NCBI GenBank assembly: GCA_030831085.1
Contig: JAURLT010000002.1
Coordinates: forward strand, 1-64,000
Length of the DNA stretch: 64,000 nt
Reading direction: 5' to 3'
Source: Gammaproteobacteria bacterium
GTDB taxonomy: Bacteria > Pseudomonadota > Gammaproteobacteria > Steroidobacterales > Steroidobacteraceae
The notes beneath the pieces were generated by a model. It did not search any database. It was not told the origin of the DNA and saw nothing but the letters and a program-made list of their open reading frames with translations. The position numbers and the translations under genes are program-made. How positions within the stretch are numbered: position 1 is the first letter of the stretch; the number at the start of each line of letters is the position of its first letter. Positions 33,724 through 43,976 of the stretch are shown in pieces.

Positions 33724-35043
33724 TCAGGAGCCGAGGTACTCCACGTAGGCCTCGTCACGCAGCCGACGCAGCCACAGCTCGGTTTCCTCGTCGACCTTGC
33801 CTTCGCGCAGGGCGGACAGGACGCGCTGCTGCCGGACTTCCTCGCTCTGGTCATGCGAGCGCTTGCCTACCAGTTGCACGATGTGCCAGCCGTACTGGGT
33901 GCGGAAAGGCTCGCTGATCTCACCCGGCTCGAGGCGGGTGAGTGCCTCCTCGAAATCTGGCACAAAGGTGCCCGGGCCGGTCCAGCCCAGGTCACCGCCC
34001 TGGGTGGCCGAGCCAGGGTCTTCCGAGGTGATGCTGGCCAGAGCGGCAAAGTCCTCGCCGGCGAGAATGCGCTCGCGCAGCTCGCTTAGACGCTGGCGGG
34101 TGGTGGCATCGTCCTGCACCTCGGTGGGTCGCATCAGGATGTGGCGGGCATTGACCTGCTCCACCATCATGGGTCCGTCACCGCCGCGAGCGCCGTCGAG
34201 TCGGAGGATGTGGAACCCGGTGGGCGTCCGGATCGGCTGCGAGACCTGGCCGGGTTCCAGTGCGCGGATCTGTTCGGCGATGAACTGGGGCAGCTGACTG
34301 GCACGCCGCCATCCCAGCTTGCCCCGATCGAGGGCCGACTGGGCCTGCGAGAAGGTGATGGCAAGCTGGCCAAAGTCGTCGCCGGTCACCGCACGCTGAC
34401 GAATCTCGCTGGCACGCGCCTCGACCGCTTCGATCTGCTCGACCGTGGCCGACTCAGGCAGGGCCAGCAGCAGGTGCGACACGTCGTATTCCACGTTGGC
34501 ATCGACGTCACTCGCCTGCCGGGCCAGCGCCTGCTCGAGTTCCCTCGGTGAGACATAGATCCTTGCCAGCACGTCACGCTGCCGCAGCAGGGACAGCTGC
34601 ATTTCACGGCGCATGTCCTCCCGGTAGGCGACGTAGTCGATGCCCTGGGCCGCCAGGATGCCCGGCATCTGGTCGAAGGGGATCCCGTTGCGCTGGGCCA
34701 CGTCGCGGAGCGCCGAGTTGAGCATGTCGTCGGCAACCGCCACGCCGAGCCGCTCGGCTCGCTGGGCCTGGATTTCCTGGAGCACCAGCCGCTCCAGCAC
34801 CTGCTGCCGGATGACCTGCATCGGCGGCAGCTCGCCCTGTGACTGCTCCTGCAGACGCTCGATGATCAGGGCGGTCTGTTGCTCGACCTGGCTCTGCAGC
34901 ACCACGCCGTCGTTGACCACTGCCGCAATCCGGTCAAGGCGCTGTCCGCTGGCCGAGAGTTCCTGGGTCTGGGAGGCGACCTGGGTACAGGCCAGGCAGG
35001 CAAAACCGGCTAGCACTACCCGGGCGAGAGATTGATTGATCAT
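33724..35043 (-). CDS. surA: Periplasmic chaperone and peptidyl-prolyl isomerase SurA
   Basis: Escorts outer-membrane beta-barrel proteins such as LptD through the periplasm. It is 439 residues (E. coli 428). The ATG at 35043 gives a signal peptide ([17 protein letters not shown]). The N-terminal chaperone region [19 protein letters not shown] is followed by two parvulin domains, marked by [24 protein letters not shown]...GFHILRL and [27 protein letters not shown]...YGWHIVQLV in outline. It starts 14 bp after lptD. Confidence 0.96.
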   Translation of the reverse strand: MINQSLARVVLAGFACLACTQVASQTQELSASGQRLDRIAAVVNDGVVLQSQVEQQTALIIERLQEQSQGELPPMQVIRQQVLERLVLQEIQAQRAERLGVAVADDMLNSALRDVAQRNGIPFDQMPGILAAQGIDYVAYREDMRREMQLSLLRQRDVLARIYVSPRELEQALARQASDVDANVEYDVSHLLLALPESATVEQIEAVEARASEIRQRAVTGDDFGQLAITFSQAQSALDRGKLGWRRASQLPQFIAEQIRALEPGQVSQPIRTPTGFHILRLDGARGGDGPMMVEQVNARHILMRPTEVQDDATTRQRLSELRERILAGEDFAALASITSEDPGSATQGGDLGWTGPGTFVPDFEEALTRLEPGEISEPFRTQYGWHIVQLVGKRSHDQSEEVRQQRVLSALREGKVDEETELWLRRLRDEAYVEYLGS

Positions 35044-35057
35044 TGCAGAATGCCCCT

Positions 35058-37289
35058 TCAAGGCTCGAAGCCAATGCGGCGGGAGTATCCCCGAATCCCC
35101 CGGCCCGGGAAAGCCTCGCCCCCCGATCCGACCGAGGACAATCCCTTGAGTTCCAGCTGGATCGAGATGCTGGTGTCCTGTTCCCCGGTGCGGTTGGATA
35201 CGTAGCGTCCGCCGAATACCCGGAGTTTCCAGCAACACGCCTCGTACTCCAGCCCGGCAAAGGTGTCGATGGCCTGCTCCTCACGGGACGAGTAGACGTG
35301 GCGGGCAAACACCTGCCAGTTCCTCGCCAACTGCCAGCGCGTCGAGAACTCCCACTGCTCGACCTCACCGGCCCGGTAGCGATAACCCAGGTTGACCAGC
35401 GTCGCTGGCGCGGGTCGATACTGTACGAAGGCCCTGGTCAGGACTGAGGTCGAGGCTTCGGGATCCCACTGCAGGCCGAGGTCCACGCTCCACTGGCGAT
35501 AAGCGGAGACTGACAATTCGGCGACCAGGTCCGAGCTGCGATCGCCCCGGCTGTCTTCAGACGGGAGCGCCACCCGGGGCGTCTCGAAGTTGAACTCCTG
35601 GCCGAGGGTGGCTGACAACAATTGCCTGCCGGAACCGGTATCCAGCAGGCGGCTGGTCAGGCCTATGGCCAGCCGGTGGACGTCCGCGATTCGGTCTCCG
35701 CCGACGAACCTGCTGGGGTTGAACAGCCGGTAGCGGTCGAAGGTGGGCAGCGCGGTGTCGAAGATCGGCAGGCCGGCTTGCTCGCGGAATGGCGTCCAGA
35801 CGTAGAGCAGTTGCGGCTCCAGGGTCTGCAGCATGCCGCGCTCCTCGAGCCGGCGATCCAGGATCAGACCGCCGTCCAGCGTAAAGGTGGGAGCGCCTAC
35901 GGAGGGCGAGTCGCGATCACCTGGCGGGGTGTCCTGCAGGGCATAGGCGAGTTGTCGGTAACCGATGGCGGGCTCCAGGAAGGTCCCGGCGGTGCGCATC
36001 GGCCAGGACAGGCGTGGCGCGAGGTCGAGGCGTGCTCCCCGCACCCCGACGTCGCGCTCGAACCAGGCCGCCTCGGCCGTCAGGCCCAGCCGCAATCCGG
36101 TCGCGGGTAGTGACCACTGGCCGGTCAGCGCCAGCTGGGGCAGACGCGAATAGGGGCGCTGGTCGGGTCCAATGAACTGATCGATGGTCTGGAAGTTCTG
36201 TATTGCGGCGACGCCTCGCCAGCCGTTGCCCAGGACTTCCCAGGCCAGCCGACGCTCAAGGTGGGTGATGCTTGTGCCTTCCGCGCCCTTGGCGAAGTCC
36301 TCGAAGTACTGCCGGTCACTGGCCTGTTCGAGGTTAGCTACCAGGCGCCCGAAGGACCCCAGACGGGTCTCGTGGGTCAGCTTCAGGTAGCCACGGTCGT
36401 CGTCATAGCGCCGGTCGCTGGGCAGGATACGCCCCTGCAGGCGCCCACTGCTGGATGGCGAGAGGTAACGAAAGCTGCCGTCGAGCGCCAACCCACGGTT
36501 GGTGAACACGATGGGCTCCAGGGTCGCGTCGTAATTGGGCGCCAGGTTCAGGTAATACGGTGCACTGAACTCGATCCCGTTGCTCGAAGACGTGCCGACG
36601 GTGGGAAACAGGAAGCCTGTCTTGCGGCTCGCGCCGGCCGGAAAGGACAGCCATGGCGTGTACAACAGTGGCAATCCCAGAAAATCAAGGCGGACCTCCC
36701 GCGCCGTACCTTGTTCCCGATCGCGGTCGATGGTGATCTCGCCGGCGCGCAGCAGCCAGTCGTCGTTGCCAAGGGGACAGGTGGTGAAGCGGACCCGTTG
36801 CAGTTCCAGGTCGCCTTCCGTGTTTACCCCGAGTTCGCGGGCTTCGCCTCGCGCGGGGCGAGTGGGCAGTTCGAATTCGGTGCGCTCGAAACGGCTGCCC
36901 TCGGTGTCGCTCCAGGTGCCGGATTCCGCAAACACCCGCAGGTCCGGGTCACGATACTCGACCTCGCCATCCACCTTGAACGCCCGTCTCGCCCGATCGT
37001 AAGTCGCGTTCTGGGCCGACAGGGTCCGGTTGCCCTGGCGGATTTCGACGTGCCCGAGCAGGCTCGCGTTGCCTTCCACGTCCACGGCCGCGCCGTCACT
37101 GGTGATTTCCAGCGGCAGGTCGCCGTCTGCCACCGCCACGGGCGCGGCAGTCGGCAAGGTCGGCTCGGGCGCGGGTCCACAGGCCTGGTCCGCAGCCGAA
37201 GCCGAGCCGGCCGCGAGGCCTGCCAGCAGGCCGCAGTACAGCGCTGGACAGATCGCTAGCCTCGACGCGCGGGTTCCGGAGATGGTCAC
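35058..37289 (-). CDS. lptD: LPS-assembly outer-membrane protein LptD
   Basis: With LptE, inserts LPS into the outer leaflet of the outer membrane. It is 743 residues with a signal peptide ending near SASAADQ. The OstA/LptA-like domain (about 60-165) contains [20 protein letters not shown]-type sequence. The C-terminal half is a large beta-barrel. Four cysteines sit as in E. coli LptD: C37, C171 and the adjacent C685-C686, predicting the interdomain disulfides. The GTG start lies 54 bp from the divergent amgK start. It heads the operon running to apaH. Confidence 0.96.
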   Translation of the reverse strand: MTISGTRASRLAICPALYCGLLAGLAAGSASAADQACGPAPEPTLPTAAPVAVADGDLPLEITSDGAAVDVEGNASLLGHVEIRQGNRTLSAQNATYDRARRAFKVDGEVEYRDPDLRVFAESGTWSDTEGSRFERTEFELPTRPARGEARELGVNTEGDLELQRVRFTTCPLGNDDWLLRAGEITIDRDREQGTAREVRLDFLGLPLLYTPWLSFPAGASRKTGFLFPTVGTSSSNGIEFSAPYYLNLAPNYDATLEPIVFTNRGLALDGSFRYLSPSSSGRLQGRILPSDRRYDDDRGYLKLTHETRLGSFGRLVANLEQASDRQYFEDFAKGAEGTSITHLERRLAWEVLGNGWRGVAAIQNFQTIDQFIGPDQRPYSRLPQLALTGQWSLPATGLRLGLTAEAAWFERDVGVRGARLDLAPRLSWPMRTAGTFLEPAIGYRQLAYALQDTPPGDRDSPSVGAPTFTLDGGLILDRRLEERGMLQTLEPQLLYVWTPFREQAGLPIFDTALPTFDRYRLFNPSRFVGGDRIADVHRLAIGLTSRLLDTGSGRQLLSATLGQEFNFETPRVALPSEDSRGDRSSDLVAELSVSAYRQWSVDLGLQWDPEASTSVLTRAFVQYRPAPATLVNLGYRYRAGEVEQWEFSTRWQLARNWQVFARHVYSSREEQAIDTFAGLEYEACCWKLRVFGGRYVSNRTGEQDTSISIQLELKGLSSVGSGGEAFPGRGIRGYSRRIGFEP

Positions 37290-37343
37290 CCGGGCAGTTT
37301 ATAATGCCGCGTGAGCCAAGTCCCCTTGGCAGGCAAGGCCTCG

Positions 37344-38372
37344 ATGGCAGCAGACCCCCGACCTGAAGAACTTGCAGCCTGGCTTGGCACGACGCTTGGC
37401 CCGGGTCCGCACGGCTTGAGGCCCGCGTCCGTCGATGCGAGCTTCCGGCGTTATTTTCGGGTGGAACACGCCGGTCGCAGCCTGGTCGTCATGGACGCGC
37501 CACCTCCCCGTGAGTCCCTGGCGCCCTTCCTGAAGGTGGCGCGTCTGCTCCGTGAAGCGGGCTTGAGGCCACCGGCCATCCTGGCCAGCGACGAGAGCCG
37601 TGGCTTTGCCCTGCTTGAGGACCTCGGGATGGCCCACTACCTGCAGTGCCTGCAAGAGGGAGCCGATCCGGACCTGCTCTACCGGCCGGCGATGGCAGCG
37701 CTGGTCACCATGCAGGCTGGCATTGACGGGGTGCGGGCCGGCCTGCCCGCCTACTCGAACGAGCTGCTCGCCACCGAGTTGGGGCTGTTCGAGGAGTGGT
37801 TCCTGATCCGTCATCTCGGGCTCAACCCTACTGCCGGGGAACGTTCCCTGTTGGCTTCGACCCGCACGCTGCTGCTCGAAGTGGCAGCGGCCCAGCGGCA
37901 GGTGTTCGTCCATCGCGATTTCCATTCGCGCAACCTTATGCCGGCTGCCGGCCAGCCGGCCGTCATCGACTTTCAGGACGCGGTCGTCGGCCCCCAGGCC
38001 TACGACCTGGTCTCGCTGCTCAAGGACTGTTACGTGCGCTGGCCACGCGAGCGTGTGCTGGGTTGGGTCGACCACTACCTCGCCCTGGCTGGCGCCGAGG
38101 GCCTGGAGCCTGCGCAGGGTCGCGACGCCTTCCTCCGTCAATTCGACCTCACCGGCCTGCAGCGCCACCTCAAGGTGCTGGGCATCTTTGCCCGGCTTTG
38201 GCACCGCGATGCCAAGCCGGGCTACCTGCAAGACCTGCCGAGAGTGCTCGACTACGCCGTGGAGGCAGCTCAGGCGGAGCCGGCCCTGCAGGCTTTCCAC
38301 GCCTTCCTCCTCGGGCGGGTCGTCCCGGCCTTCGCGGCGGCGGCCAGGGTAGCTCCGGGCGCGAGTCGGTGA
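37344..38372 (+). CDS. amgK: N-acetylmuramate/N-acetylglucosamine kinase AmgK-like
   Basis: Aminoglycoside-phosphotransferase-fold sugar kinase of 342 residues. AmgK phosphorylates the anomeric position of recovered MurNAc in the peptidoglycan recycling route that bypasses fosfomycin inhibition. [43 protein letters not shown], the catalytic [13 protein letters not shown] and [20 protein letters not shown] are present. A TATAAT at 37300-37305 would start transcription near 37312, so the ATG at 37344 is preferred over the GTG at 37311. It is paired with murU 5 bp downstream, as in Pseudomonas. Confidence 0.9.
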   Translation: MAADPRPEELAAWLGTTLGPGPHGLRPASVDASFRRYFRVEHAGRSLVVMDAPPPRESLAPFLKVARLLREAGLRPPAILASDESRGFALLEDLGMAHYLQCLQEGADPDLLYRPAMAALVTMQAGIDGVRAGLPAYSNELLATELGLFEEWFLIRHLGLNPTAGERSLLASTRTLLLEVAAAQRQVFVHRDFHSRNLMPAAGQPAVIDFQDAVVGPQAYDLVSLLKDCYVRWPRERVLGWVDHYLALAGAEGLEPAQGRDAFLRQFDLTGLQRHLKVLGIFARLWHRDAKPGYLQDLPRVLDYAVEAAQAEPALQAFHAFLLGRVVPAFAAAARVAPGASR

Positions 38373-38377
38373 GCAGT

Positions 38378-39058
38378 GTGCCGGTCAGGCGGGCGATGAT
38401 CCTGGCCGCGGGTCGTGGCGAGCGACTGCGGCCCTTGACCGACGCCTGCCCCAAGCCGCTGCTGAGGGTCGCGGGGCGTCCCCTGATCGAATATCACCTT
38501 GAAGCCTTGTCGCGAGCGGGCATCCAGGAGGTGGTGATCAACCTGTGCTGGCTTGGCGGGCAGATCCGTGAGGCGGTGGGTGCGGGGGAGCGCTTTGGCC
38601 TGAGGATTCGTTACAGCGAGGAAGGCAGCGTTGCCCTCGAGACCGGCGGGGGGATCTTTCGTGCGCTCGAGCTGTTGGGCGAGGAGCCGTTCCTGGTGGT
38701 CAACGGAGATATCCACACCGACTATCCATTTGCCGACCTGCGCCTCGCTGCGGACGAACTGGCGAGGCTGGTACTGGTCCCCAACCCGTCCCATCACCCC
38801 GCCGGCGATTTCTCCCTCGAGGCAGGCCGCGTAGTCGAAGGCGGTCCGTTGCGCTACACCTATTCGGGGATCGGCCTTTACACCGCGGGTCTGTTCGCCG
38901 GCTGTAGCCCGGGCCGTTTCCCCCTGAAGCCGCTGCTCGACCGGGCCATCGCCGAGGGCAGGTTGGGTGGCGTGCTGCATGCGGGGCACTGGACCGATGT
39001 CGGAACGGTTGAACGGATGGCCGCACTCGAGGCGGCACTGAGCGGGGGATCCCGCTAG
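38378..39058 (+). CDS. murU: N-acetylmuramate alpha-1-phosphate uridylyltransferase MurU
   Basis: Makes UDP-MurNAc from MurNAc-1-phosphate in cell-wall recycling. It is 226 residues. The nucleotidyltransferase signature [20 protein letters not shown] with PKPLL follows the GTG start at 38378; starting at the internal ATG would remove conserved residues. [32 protein letters not shown] and [18 protein letters not shown] complete the family pattern. It forms a unit with amgK. Confidence 0.9.
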   Translation: MPVRRAMILAAGRGERLRPLTDACPKPLLRVAGRPLIEYHLEALSRAGIQEVVINLCWLGGQIREAVGAGERFGLRIRYSEEGSVALETGGGIFRALELLGEEPFLVVNGDIHTDYPFADLRLAADELARLVLVPNPSHHPAGDFSLEAGRVVEGGPLRYTYSGIGLYTAGLFAGCSPGRFPLKPLLDRAIAEGRLGGVLHAGHWTDVGTVERMAALEAALSGGSR

Positions 39059-39067
39059 AATCCGCGG

Positions 39068-40078
39068 ATGGATTCCTCTGACAACACGCCTCCCTCGGCC
39101 CACGCGCGGCTGCCCGAGAGCGGCAGCAAGTACCGCACCAGCCAGGGTTTCACCGCCATCAAGGACGGGGTCAAGGCGCGGGTGGTGGAGGTGCCGCTGC
39201 AGCAGGTGGCCAAGCCGCGTTGGCTGCGTGCCGGTATGCCTGCCGGGGCCGGCTTCGAGGCCGTGAAGTCGGTGGTGCGCCAGCATCGCCTCGCGACCGT
39301 CTGCGAGGAGGCGCGCTGCCCGAACATCGGCGAGTGCTGGAACGCGGGCACGGCCACCATCATGCTGATGGGTGCCGTGTGCACCCGCGCCTGTCGTTTC
39401 TGCTCGGTCGACACCGGCAACCCGCGTGGCTGGCTCGATCCGGAGGAGCCGGCGAACACCGCCCGCAGCGTGGAGTTGATGGGCCTCGGCTACGTGGTGC
39501 TGACCTCCGTCAATCGCGACGACCTCGCAGATGGCGGAGCCGGGCATTTCGCCGCCACGGTCCGGGCCATCAAGGCGCGCTGCCCGGACACCGCGGTCGA
39601 GGCCCTGGTGCCCGACTTCCAGGGTGTGCTGGCAGACGTGCAGACGGTGGTCGACTCCGGGCTTGAGGTTTTTGCCCAGAATCTGGAGACGGTCGAGCGG
39701 CTCACCCACCCGGTGCGCGACCCGCGCGCCGGGTATGCGCGCACCCTCGACGTGCTGGCGCATGCCAAGCGGTACCGTCCCGCGGTGCTGGTGAAGTCCA
39801 GCCTGATGCTCGGACTGGGCGAGACTGACGGGGAGGTGTTGCAGGCCATGGACGACCTGCGCGCGGCGGGTGTCGACCTGCTGACCCTTGGCCAGTACCT
39901 GCGGCCCACCCGCCATCACCTCGAGGTGCAGCGCTTCGTCACCCCCGAGGAATTCGCCTCGCTCAGGCACGTCGCGCTGGAGAAGGGTTTCGTTGAATGT
40001 GTCGCGGGCCCGCTGGTTCGCTCGAGTTACCGCGCGGAGCGGGCACTGGAGCGTAACAACGCGGGACTTGCCACCTGA
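39068..40078 (+). CDS. lipA: Lipoyl synthase
   Basis: Radical-SAM enzyme that inserts two sulfurs into protein-bound octanoyl groups. It is 336 residues. The auxiliary cluster that donates sulfur is built on C79, C84 and C90 ([13 protein letters not shown]); the radical-SAM cluster is CTRACRFC (C105, C109, C112). The terminal RSSY motif, which supplies the serine ligand, is in [14 protein letters not shown]. The start is 9 bp after murU. LipB, which provides the substrate, is two genes downstream. Confidence 0.98.
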   Translation: MDSSDNTPPSAHARLPESGSKYRTSQGFTAIKDGVKARVVEVPLQQVAKPRWLRAGMPAGAGFEAVKSVVRQHRLATVCEEARCPNIGECWNAGTATIMLMGAVCTRACRFCSVDTGNPRGWLDPEEPANTARSVELMGLGYVVLTSVNRDDLADGGAGHFAATVRAIKARCPDTAVEALVPDFQGVLADVQTVVDSGLEVFAQNLETVERLTHPVRDPRAGYARTLDVLAHAKRYRPAVLVKSSLMLGLGETDGEVLQAMDDLRAAGVDLLTLGQYLRPTRHHLEVQRFVTPEEFASLRHVALEKGFVECVAGPLVRSSYRAERALERNNAGLAT

Positions 40079-40092
40079 GCACGGGAGTCACC

Positions 40093-40527
40093 ATGCATCC
40101 ATTTCCGCATCACTACGCCGTGTCGATCGCGGCCGCACCCGAGGGCGCTGTACAGATCACCGGCGAAGCCCTGCCCGGGATTCACTCCACGGCGCCGCCC
40201 GAGTTCGGCGGCCCTCCTGGCCACTGGTCACCAGAGACCTTGCTCACGGCGGCCGTGGCCGATTGCCTGGTGCTGGGCTTTCGAGCCGTGGCGCACGCTT
40301 CGAAACTGGAGTGGACCTCGCTGGAGGCCAGCACCCGGGGTGCCCTCGAGCGCGTGGATGGCGTGACGCGTTTCACCCGCTTCGACAGCAAGGCGAGGCT
40401 GCTGGTGCCGGCGGGAACCGATCCGGCACGGGCCCGCCTGCTGCTGGAGAAGGCCGAGAAACTCTGCCTGATCCTGAATTCCCTGAGCGCGGAGCGGCAT
40501 CTCGAAGTCGAGGTCGTCACGGCTTGA
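40093..40527 (+). CDS. OsmC-family protein
   Basis: A 144-residue protein of the OsmC/Ohr superfamily, which holds thiol peroxidases and relatives. [23 protein letters not shown] carries the first cysteine (C58) in a helix, and [13 protein letters not shown] the second (C125), the two-cysteine arrangement of active members. [13 protein letters not shown] is typical of the YhfA-like/OsmC branch. It sits between lipA and lipB and its stop overlaps the lipB start; a thiol- or sulfur-related role beside lipoate synthesis is possible but not shown. Confidence 0.88.
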   Translation: MHPFPHHYAVSIAAAPEGAVQITGEALPGIHSTAPPEFGGPPGHWSPETLLTAAVADCLVLGFRAVAHASKLEWTSLEASTRGALERVDGVTRFTRFDSKARLLVPAGTDPARARLLLEKAEKLCLILNSLSAERHLEVEVVTA

Positions 40528-41180
40528 CCGTCCTGCGCTGGCTGGGTCGGGCAGACTATGAAGCCACCTGGGCCGCCATGCGCGCGCTCACCGAAGCGCG
40601 CAGCGAGGCGAGTCCCGACGAACTCTGGTTCCTCGAGCATCCCCCGGTCTTCACCCTGGGCATGGCCGGACGGCGCGAACACTTGCTCGCCGCCGGCGAC
40701 ATCCCGGTGGTGGCCACGGATCGGGGTGGCCAGGTCACCTACCACGGCCCGGGACAACTGGTGGTCTATCCTCTGCTGGACCTGCGTCGTCTGGGGCTTG
40801 GGGTTCGTGCCCTGGTAGAGCGCCTGGAAAGGTCGGTCTGTCGTCTGGTGGCAGAGTCCGGCATCGAGGCCTCGGCGCGCAGGGATGCGCCAGGCGTCTA
40901 TGTGGGGGAGCGCAAACTGGCCAGCCTCGGACTGCGCGTGCGGCGGGGCTGCAGTTACCACGGCCTGGCCCTGAACGTCGATCTAGACCTCGAGCCCTTT
41001 GCGCGGATCAATCCCTGCGGCTACGCCGGACTGGCCATGACCCGGCTGGTTGACCTGGGTTTCGACCTCGATGTCGCAGCCACCGCTCTGCGGTTGTTGC
41101 CCCATCTGGTGGAAGAACTTGGACTCGCCGGGCCATGCCGGTGGCAGGGCGAGGCGCCGCTCACTCCCGACAATCCGTAG
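40524..41180 (+). CDS. lipB: Lipoyl(octanoyl) transferase
   Basis: Moves octanoate from acyl carrier protein to lipoyl domains. It is 218 residues. The TTG start overlaps the osmC stop (TTGA) and gives [36 protein letters not shown] and [20 protein letters not shown] are family signatures. The catalytic pair is K131 (ERKLASLGL) and C165 ([13 protein letters not shown]). Its last 20 bp overlap the 3' end of the convergent aminotransferase gene. Confidence 0.96.
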   Translation: MTVLRWLGRADYEATWAAMRALTEARSEASPDELWFLEHPPVFTLGMAGRREHLLAAGDIPVVATDRGGQVTYHGPGQLVVYPLLDLRRLGLGVRALVERLERSVCRLVAESGIEASARRDAPGVYVGERKLASLGLRVRRGCSYHGLALNVDLDLEPFARINPCGYAGLAMTRLVDLGFDLDVAATALRLLPHLVEELGLAGPCRWQGEAPLTPDNP

Positions 41181-42039
41181 AGAACTCCGGCAAGGCATCC
41201 AGCCAGGCCTGGTGCAGGCGCCGGAACACCGGCCCGGGGAGGCCGTCACCGACTGGTCGACCATCGAGCGTGGTCACGGAGCGCAGTCCCGAGCCAGCCG
41301 CCGAGACCATGACCTCCGGCGCCGCGAGCAGTTCGTCCCGGCTGATCATGCGATGGGCCGTGGCGATCCCTGCCCGGGGTGCCACCTCGTTGACCACGTC
41401 GCGAGTGGTGCCAGGCAGCACTTTCCAGTCCTGCGGGGGCGTCACCAGCGTGTCGCCGAGCAGCACGTGCACGCAACTGGAGCCGCCCTCGGTCAGCCAG
41501 CCTTCGCGGAGCAGGATGGCTTCCTGGGCGCCGGCGTCTTCGGCCTGCCACTTGACCATCACGTTGGCCAGCAGGGCGGTGCTCTTGATGTCGCACCTGG
41601 CCCAGCGGTTGTCCTCCAGCGTGATGCAGGAGGAGGTGCGCTGCAGCGGATCGCGGGCAGGAGGCTCTGCCCGGGAGGCCATGCCGAACAGGGTTTGGCT
41701 CGGCGCCTGCAGGCGCGGCACATGCCGACGCTCGGCTTCCACGCCACGCGAGACCTGCAGGTAGAGCAACAGGTTGCCGGCGCCGTTGCGATGGATCAGT
41801 CCGCCGCATACCGACCGCCAATCCGCGGCAGAGAGCCTTGGCTCCATGCGCAATTCGCGCTGGCTGCGTTCCAGTCGGGCAATGTGTTCTTCAAAGCGGT
41901 AGGCGAGTCCGCCATAGACGGGAATCACCTCATAGACCGCGTCGCCGAACAGGAAGCCGCGATCGAGCGGTGAGATGTGCGCAGCCTCCAGCGGCAGGAA
42001 GCTGCCGTTGAGCCAGGCCGTAGGACAGGTGTTCGGCAT
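41161..42039 (-). CDS. dat: D-amino acid aminotransferase (class IV PLP enzyme)
   Basis: Interconverts D-amino acids and 2-oxo acids, for example D-Ala and D-Glu for peptidoglycan. It is 292 residues. [20 protein letters not shown] and [16 protein letters not shown] are typical of the fold-type IV D-aminotransferase branch. The PLP lysine is K152 in [26 protein letters not shown] and PGTTRDVV complete the site. A branched-chain or 4-amino-4-deoxychorismate role is less likely given the dac neighbour. It follows the carboxypeptidase gene by 10 bp. Confidence 0.85.
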   Translation of the reverse strand: MPNTCPTAWLNGSFLPLEAAHISPLDRGFLFGDAVYEVIPVYGGLAYRFEEHIARLERSQRELRMEPRLSAADWRSVCGGLIHRNGAGNLLLYLQVSRGVEAERRHVPRLQAPSQTLFGMASRAEPPARDPLQRTSSCITLEDNRWARCDIKSTALLANVMVKWQAEDAGAQEAILLREGWLTEGGSSCVHVLLGDTLVTPPQDWKVLPGTTRDVVNEVAPRAGIATAHRMISRDELLAAPEVMVSAAGSGLRSVTTLDGRPVGDGLPGPVFRRLHQAWLDALPEFSTDCRE

Positions 42040-42049
42040 GCGCGCGAAA

Positions 42050-43192
42050 CTATTCCAGCCAGGCCGCCACGCCGTCCCAGGCGCGGCGAAAGATCCCGCC
42101 TTCTGGCACGGCAGCGAGGGGGTAGAGATCCCTGAGCGCCACCAGCTTGCCGTCCAGCGTCAGCCGGAGCTTACCCACTGGCGTATCTGCAGCCAGCGGT
42201 GCCTGCAGGCCCGGGCGAAGTTCTGTGGCAGCCACCACCTCCGCCGCGCGCCCGCGCGGGATGGTGAAAAAGACCTCACTCGCCGGCCCGAATGCGGCCT
42301 CGCCATCCTCGGCGCCGAACACCCGCGCCTTGCCCAGTGCAGCGCCGGCTTCGTGCAGCTTGACGGTTTCGAAGAAGTTGAAGCCATAGCTGAGCAGGGC
42401 CAGGCTGGCATCCTCGCGCTGTTTCGGACCCTTGGCCCCCATGACTACCGCAATCAGGCGCATGCCGTCGCGTTGGGCTGAGCTGACCAGGCAGTAGCCC
42501 GCGGCCTCGGTGTATCCGGTTTTCATGCCGTCGACCGAGGGGTCGCGGTCCAGCAGGCCGTTGCGGTTCGGCTGGGTGATGCCGTTCCAGGTGAACTCCC
42601 GCTGCGAGTAGCGGCGGTATTCCCCGGGGAAGCGTCCAATGATGGCGCGCGCCAGCGTGGCCATGTCACGCGCCGTGACCAGGTGCCCCTCAGCCGGGAG
42701 TCCCGCGGAATTCAGGAAGTGGGAGCCGCGCATGCCGAGGGCCTTGGCGTGCTGGTTCATGAGCGAGGCGAAAGTCTCTTCCGAGCCTGCGATCGCCTCG
42801 GCCAGAGCGAGGCTGGCATCGTTGCCCGATTGCACGATCATGCCCTGCAGCAGGTCGTCGATGCTGACCCTGCTGCCCACGTCGATGAACATGCGTGAGC
42901 CGCCGGCCCGCCAGGCACGCTCGCTCACCGTGGTCTCGGTGTCTAGTCCGACTCGGCCTTCCCTCAACGCACTGAATACGGCGTAGGCAGTCATCAACTT
43001 GGTGAGGCTGGCAGGTTCCACGGCCTCGTCGGCGTTGCGGCTAGTGATGACACGCCCGCTGTTGGCGTCCACCAGGATCCAGGCGCGGGCCTCCAGCCGG
43101 GGAGGCGGGGGAGGGGGCAGGACGGCTTGAGCGGGCGTTGAGAGGGCGCTGACCAACAGCGCAGCGATACAGAACAGAGGGAAGCTTCGCAT
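42050..43192 (-). CDS. dacA: D-alanyl-D-alanine carboxypeptidase (PBP5/6 family)
   Basis: Trims the terminal D-Ala from pentapeptides in the periplasm. It is 380 residues with a signal peptide ending near PAQA. The serine-acylase motifs are SLTK (S62-K65), SGN (122-124) and KTG (224-226). The C-terminal domain ends in an amphipathic helix-like GGIFRRAWDGVAAWLE, the membrane anchor of this family. The symbol dacA or dacC cannot be decided. It lies between rlpA and the aminotransferase gene. Confidence 0.94.
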   Translation of the reverse strand: MRSFPLFCIAALLVSALSTPAQAVLPPPPPPRLEARAWILVDANSGRVITSRNADEAVEPASLTKLMTAYAVFSALREGRVGLDTETTVSERAWRAGGSRMFIDVGSRVSIDDLLQGMIVQSGNDASLALAEAIAGSEETFASLMNQHAKALGMRGSHFLNSAGLPAEGHLVTARDMATLARAIIGRFPGEYRRYSQREFTWNGITQPNRNGLLDRDPSVDGMKTGYTEAAGYCLVSSAQRDGMRLIAVVMGAKGPKQREDASLALLSYGFNFFETVKLHEAGAALGKARVFGAEDGEAAFGPASEVFFTIPRGRAAEVVAATELRPGLQAPLAADTPVGKLRLTLDGKLVALRDLYPLAAVPEGGIFRRAWDGVAAWLE

Positions 43193-43229
43193 GGGCGAAA
43201 TTCTAGGCCAAGCCAGTTCCGTGCGCATC

Positions 43230-43976
43230 TCAGTCGGTGACCAGCAGTGCTCCGACCACACCGAGACCCTTGAGCAACGCGGCCAGCTCGTCGAAGGCCG
43301 CTGCAGACGCCAGCGGTCCGATGTGCACCTTGAACGGAGCCTGGGACCCTGCGGAAGAGCGCCTGACCTCCACGGGGCCTACACCTGCGGCTTTCAGCCG
43401 CTCCGCCAACTGGCGGGCATTCGATTCCTGACCGAAAGCGCCCGCCTGGGCAAACAGCTGAGTGGGACGAGCCGGGCTGGTGGGTGCGTCCGGCCCTGGG
43501 CCGACCACCACCACTTCGACTGGTGCGGTGCCCGAGCCGACCATGTCGAGCTGGGTGGCTGCCGCGTAGGACAGGTCGATGATGCGCCCGTCGACGAAGG
43601 GGCCGCGGTCGTTGATCCGGACCACCACGCTCTTGCCGTTACCGAGGTGGGTCACCCTGACGTAGGCGGGCAGCGGCAGGGTCTTGTGTGCCGCTGTCAT
43701 GGCGTACATGTCGTAGCGCTCGCCCGATGAGGTGATCTCGCCATGAAATTTGGGACCGTACCAGGAGGCGATGCCGCGCTCGGCATAACCTTGGGCGGAA
43801 TTCATCACGTAGTAGCGCTTGCCGAACACCACGTAGCTGTGCGGGTTGCCGCGCTTCGAACGCGGCTCTGCCCTTGGCACCGCATCAGCTACCTTGCCCA
43901 CCGGACGCGGTGGTGGGGCGCTGCAGGCCGATAACAGCAGGGCTGCCAGGGGCAGCAGGTGACCCACTGATCTCAC
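43230..43976 (-). CDS. rlpA: Septal ring lytic transglycosylase RlpA
   Basis: Outer-membrane lipoprotein that cuts naked (stem-less) glycan strands. It is 248 residues from the GTG overlapping the mltB stop. The lipobox is LLLSAC (C18). The double-psi beta-barrel reads ERGIASWYGPKFHGEITSSG, then TAAHKTLPLPAYVRVTHLGN, then VRINDRGPFVDGRIIDLSYA with the catalytic-type Asp residues. The C-terminal SPOR domain (about 175-248, TQLFAQAGAFGQESNARQL) targets denuded septal peptidoglycan. Confidence 0.95.
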   Translation of the reverse strand: MRSVGHLLPLAALLLSACSAPPPRPVGKVADAVPRAEPRSKRGNPHSYVVFGKRYYVMNSAQGYAERGIASWYGPKFHGEITSSGERYDMYAMTAAHKTLPLPAYVRVTHLGNGKSVVVRINDRGPFVDGRIIDLSYAAATQLDMVGSGTAPVEVVVVGPGPDAPTSPARPTQLFAQAGAFGQESNARQLAERLKAAGVGPVEVRRSSAGSQAPFKVHIGPLASAAAFDELAALLKGLGVVGALLVTD

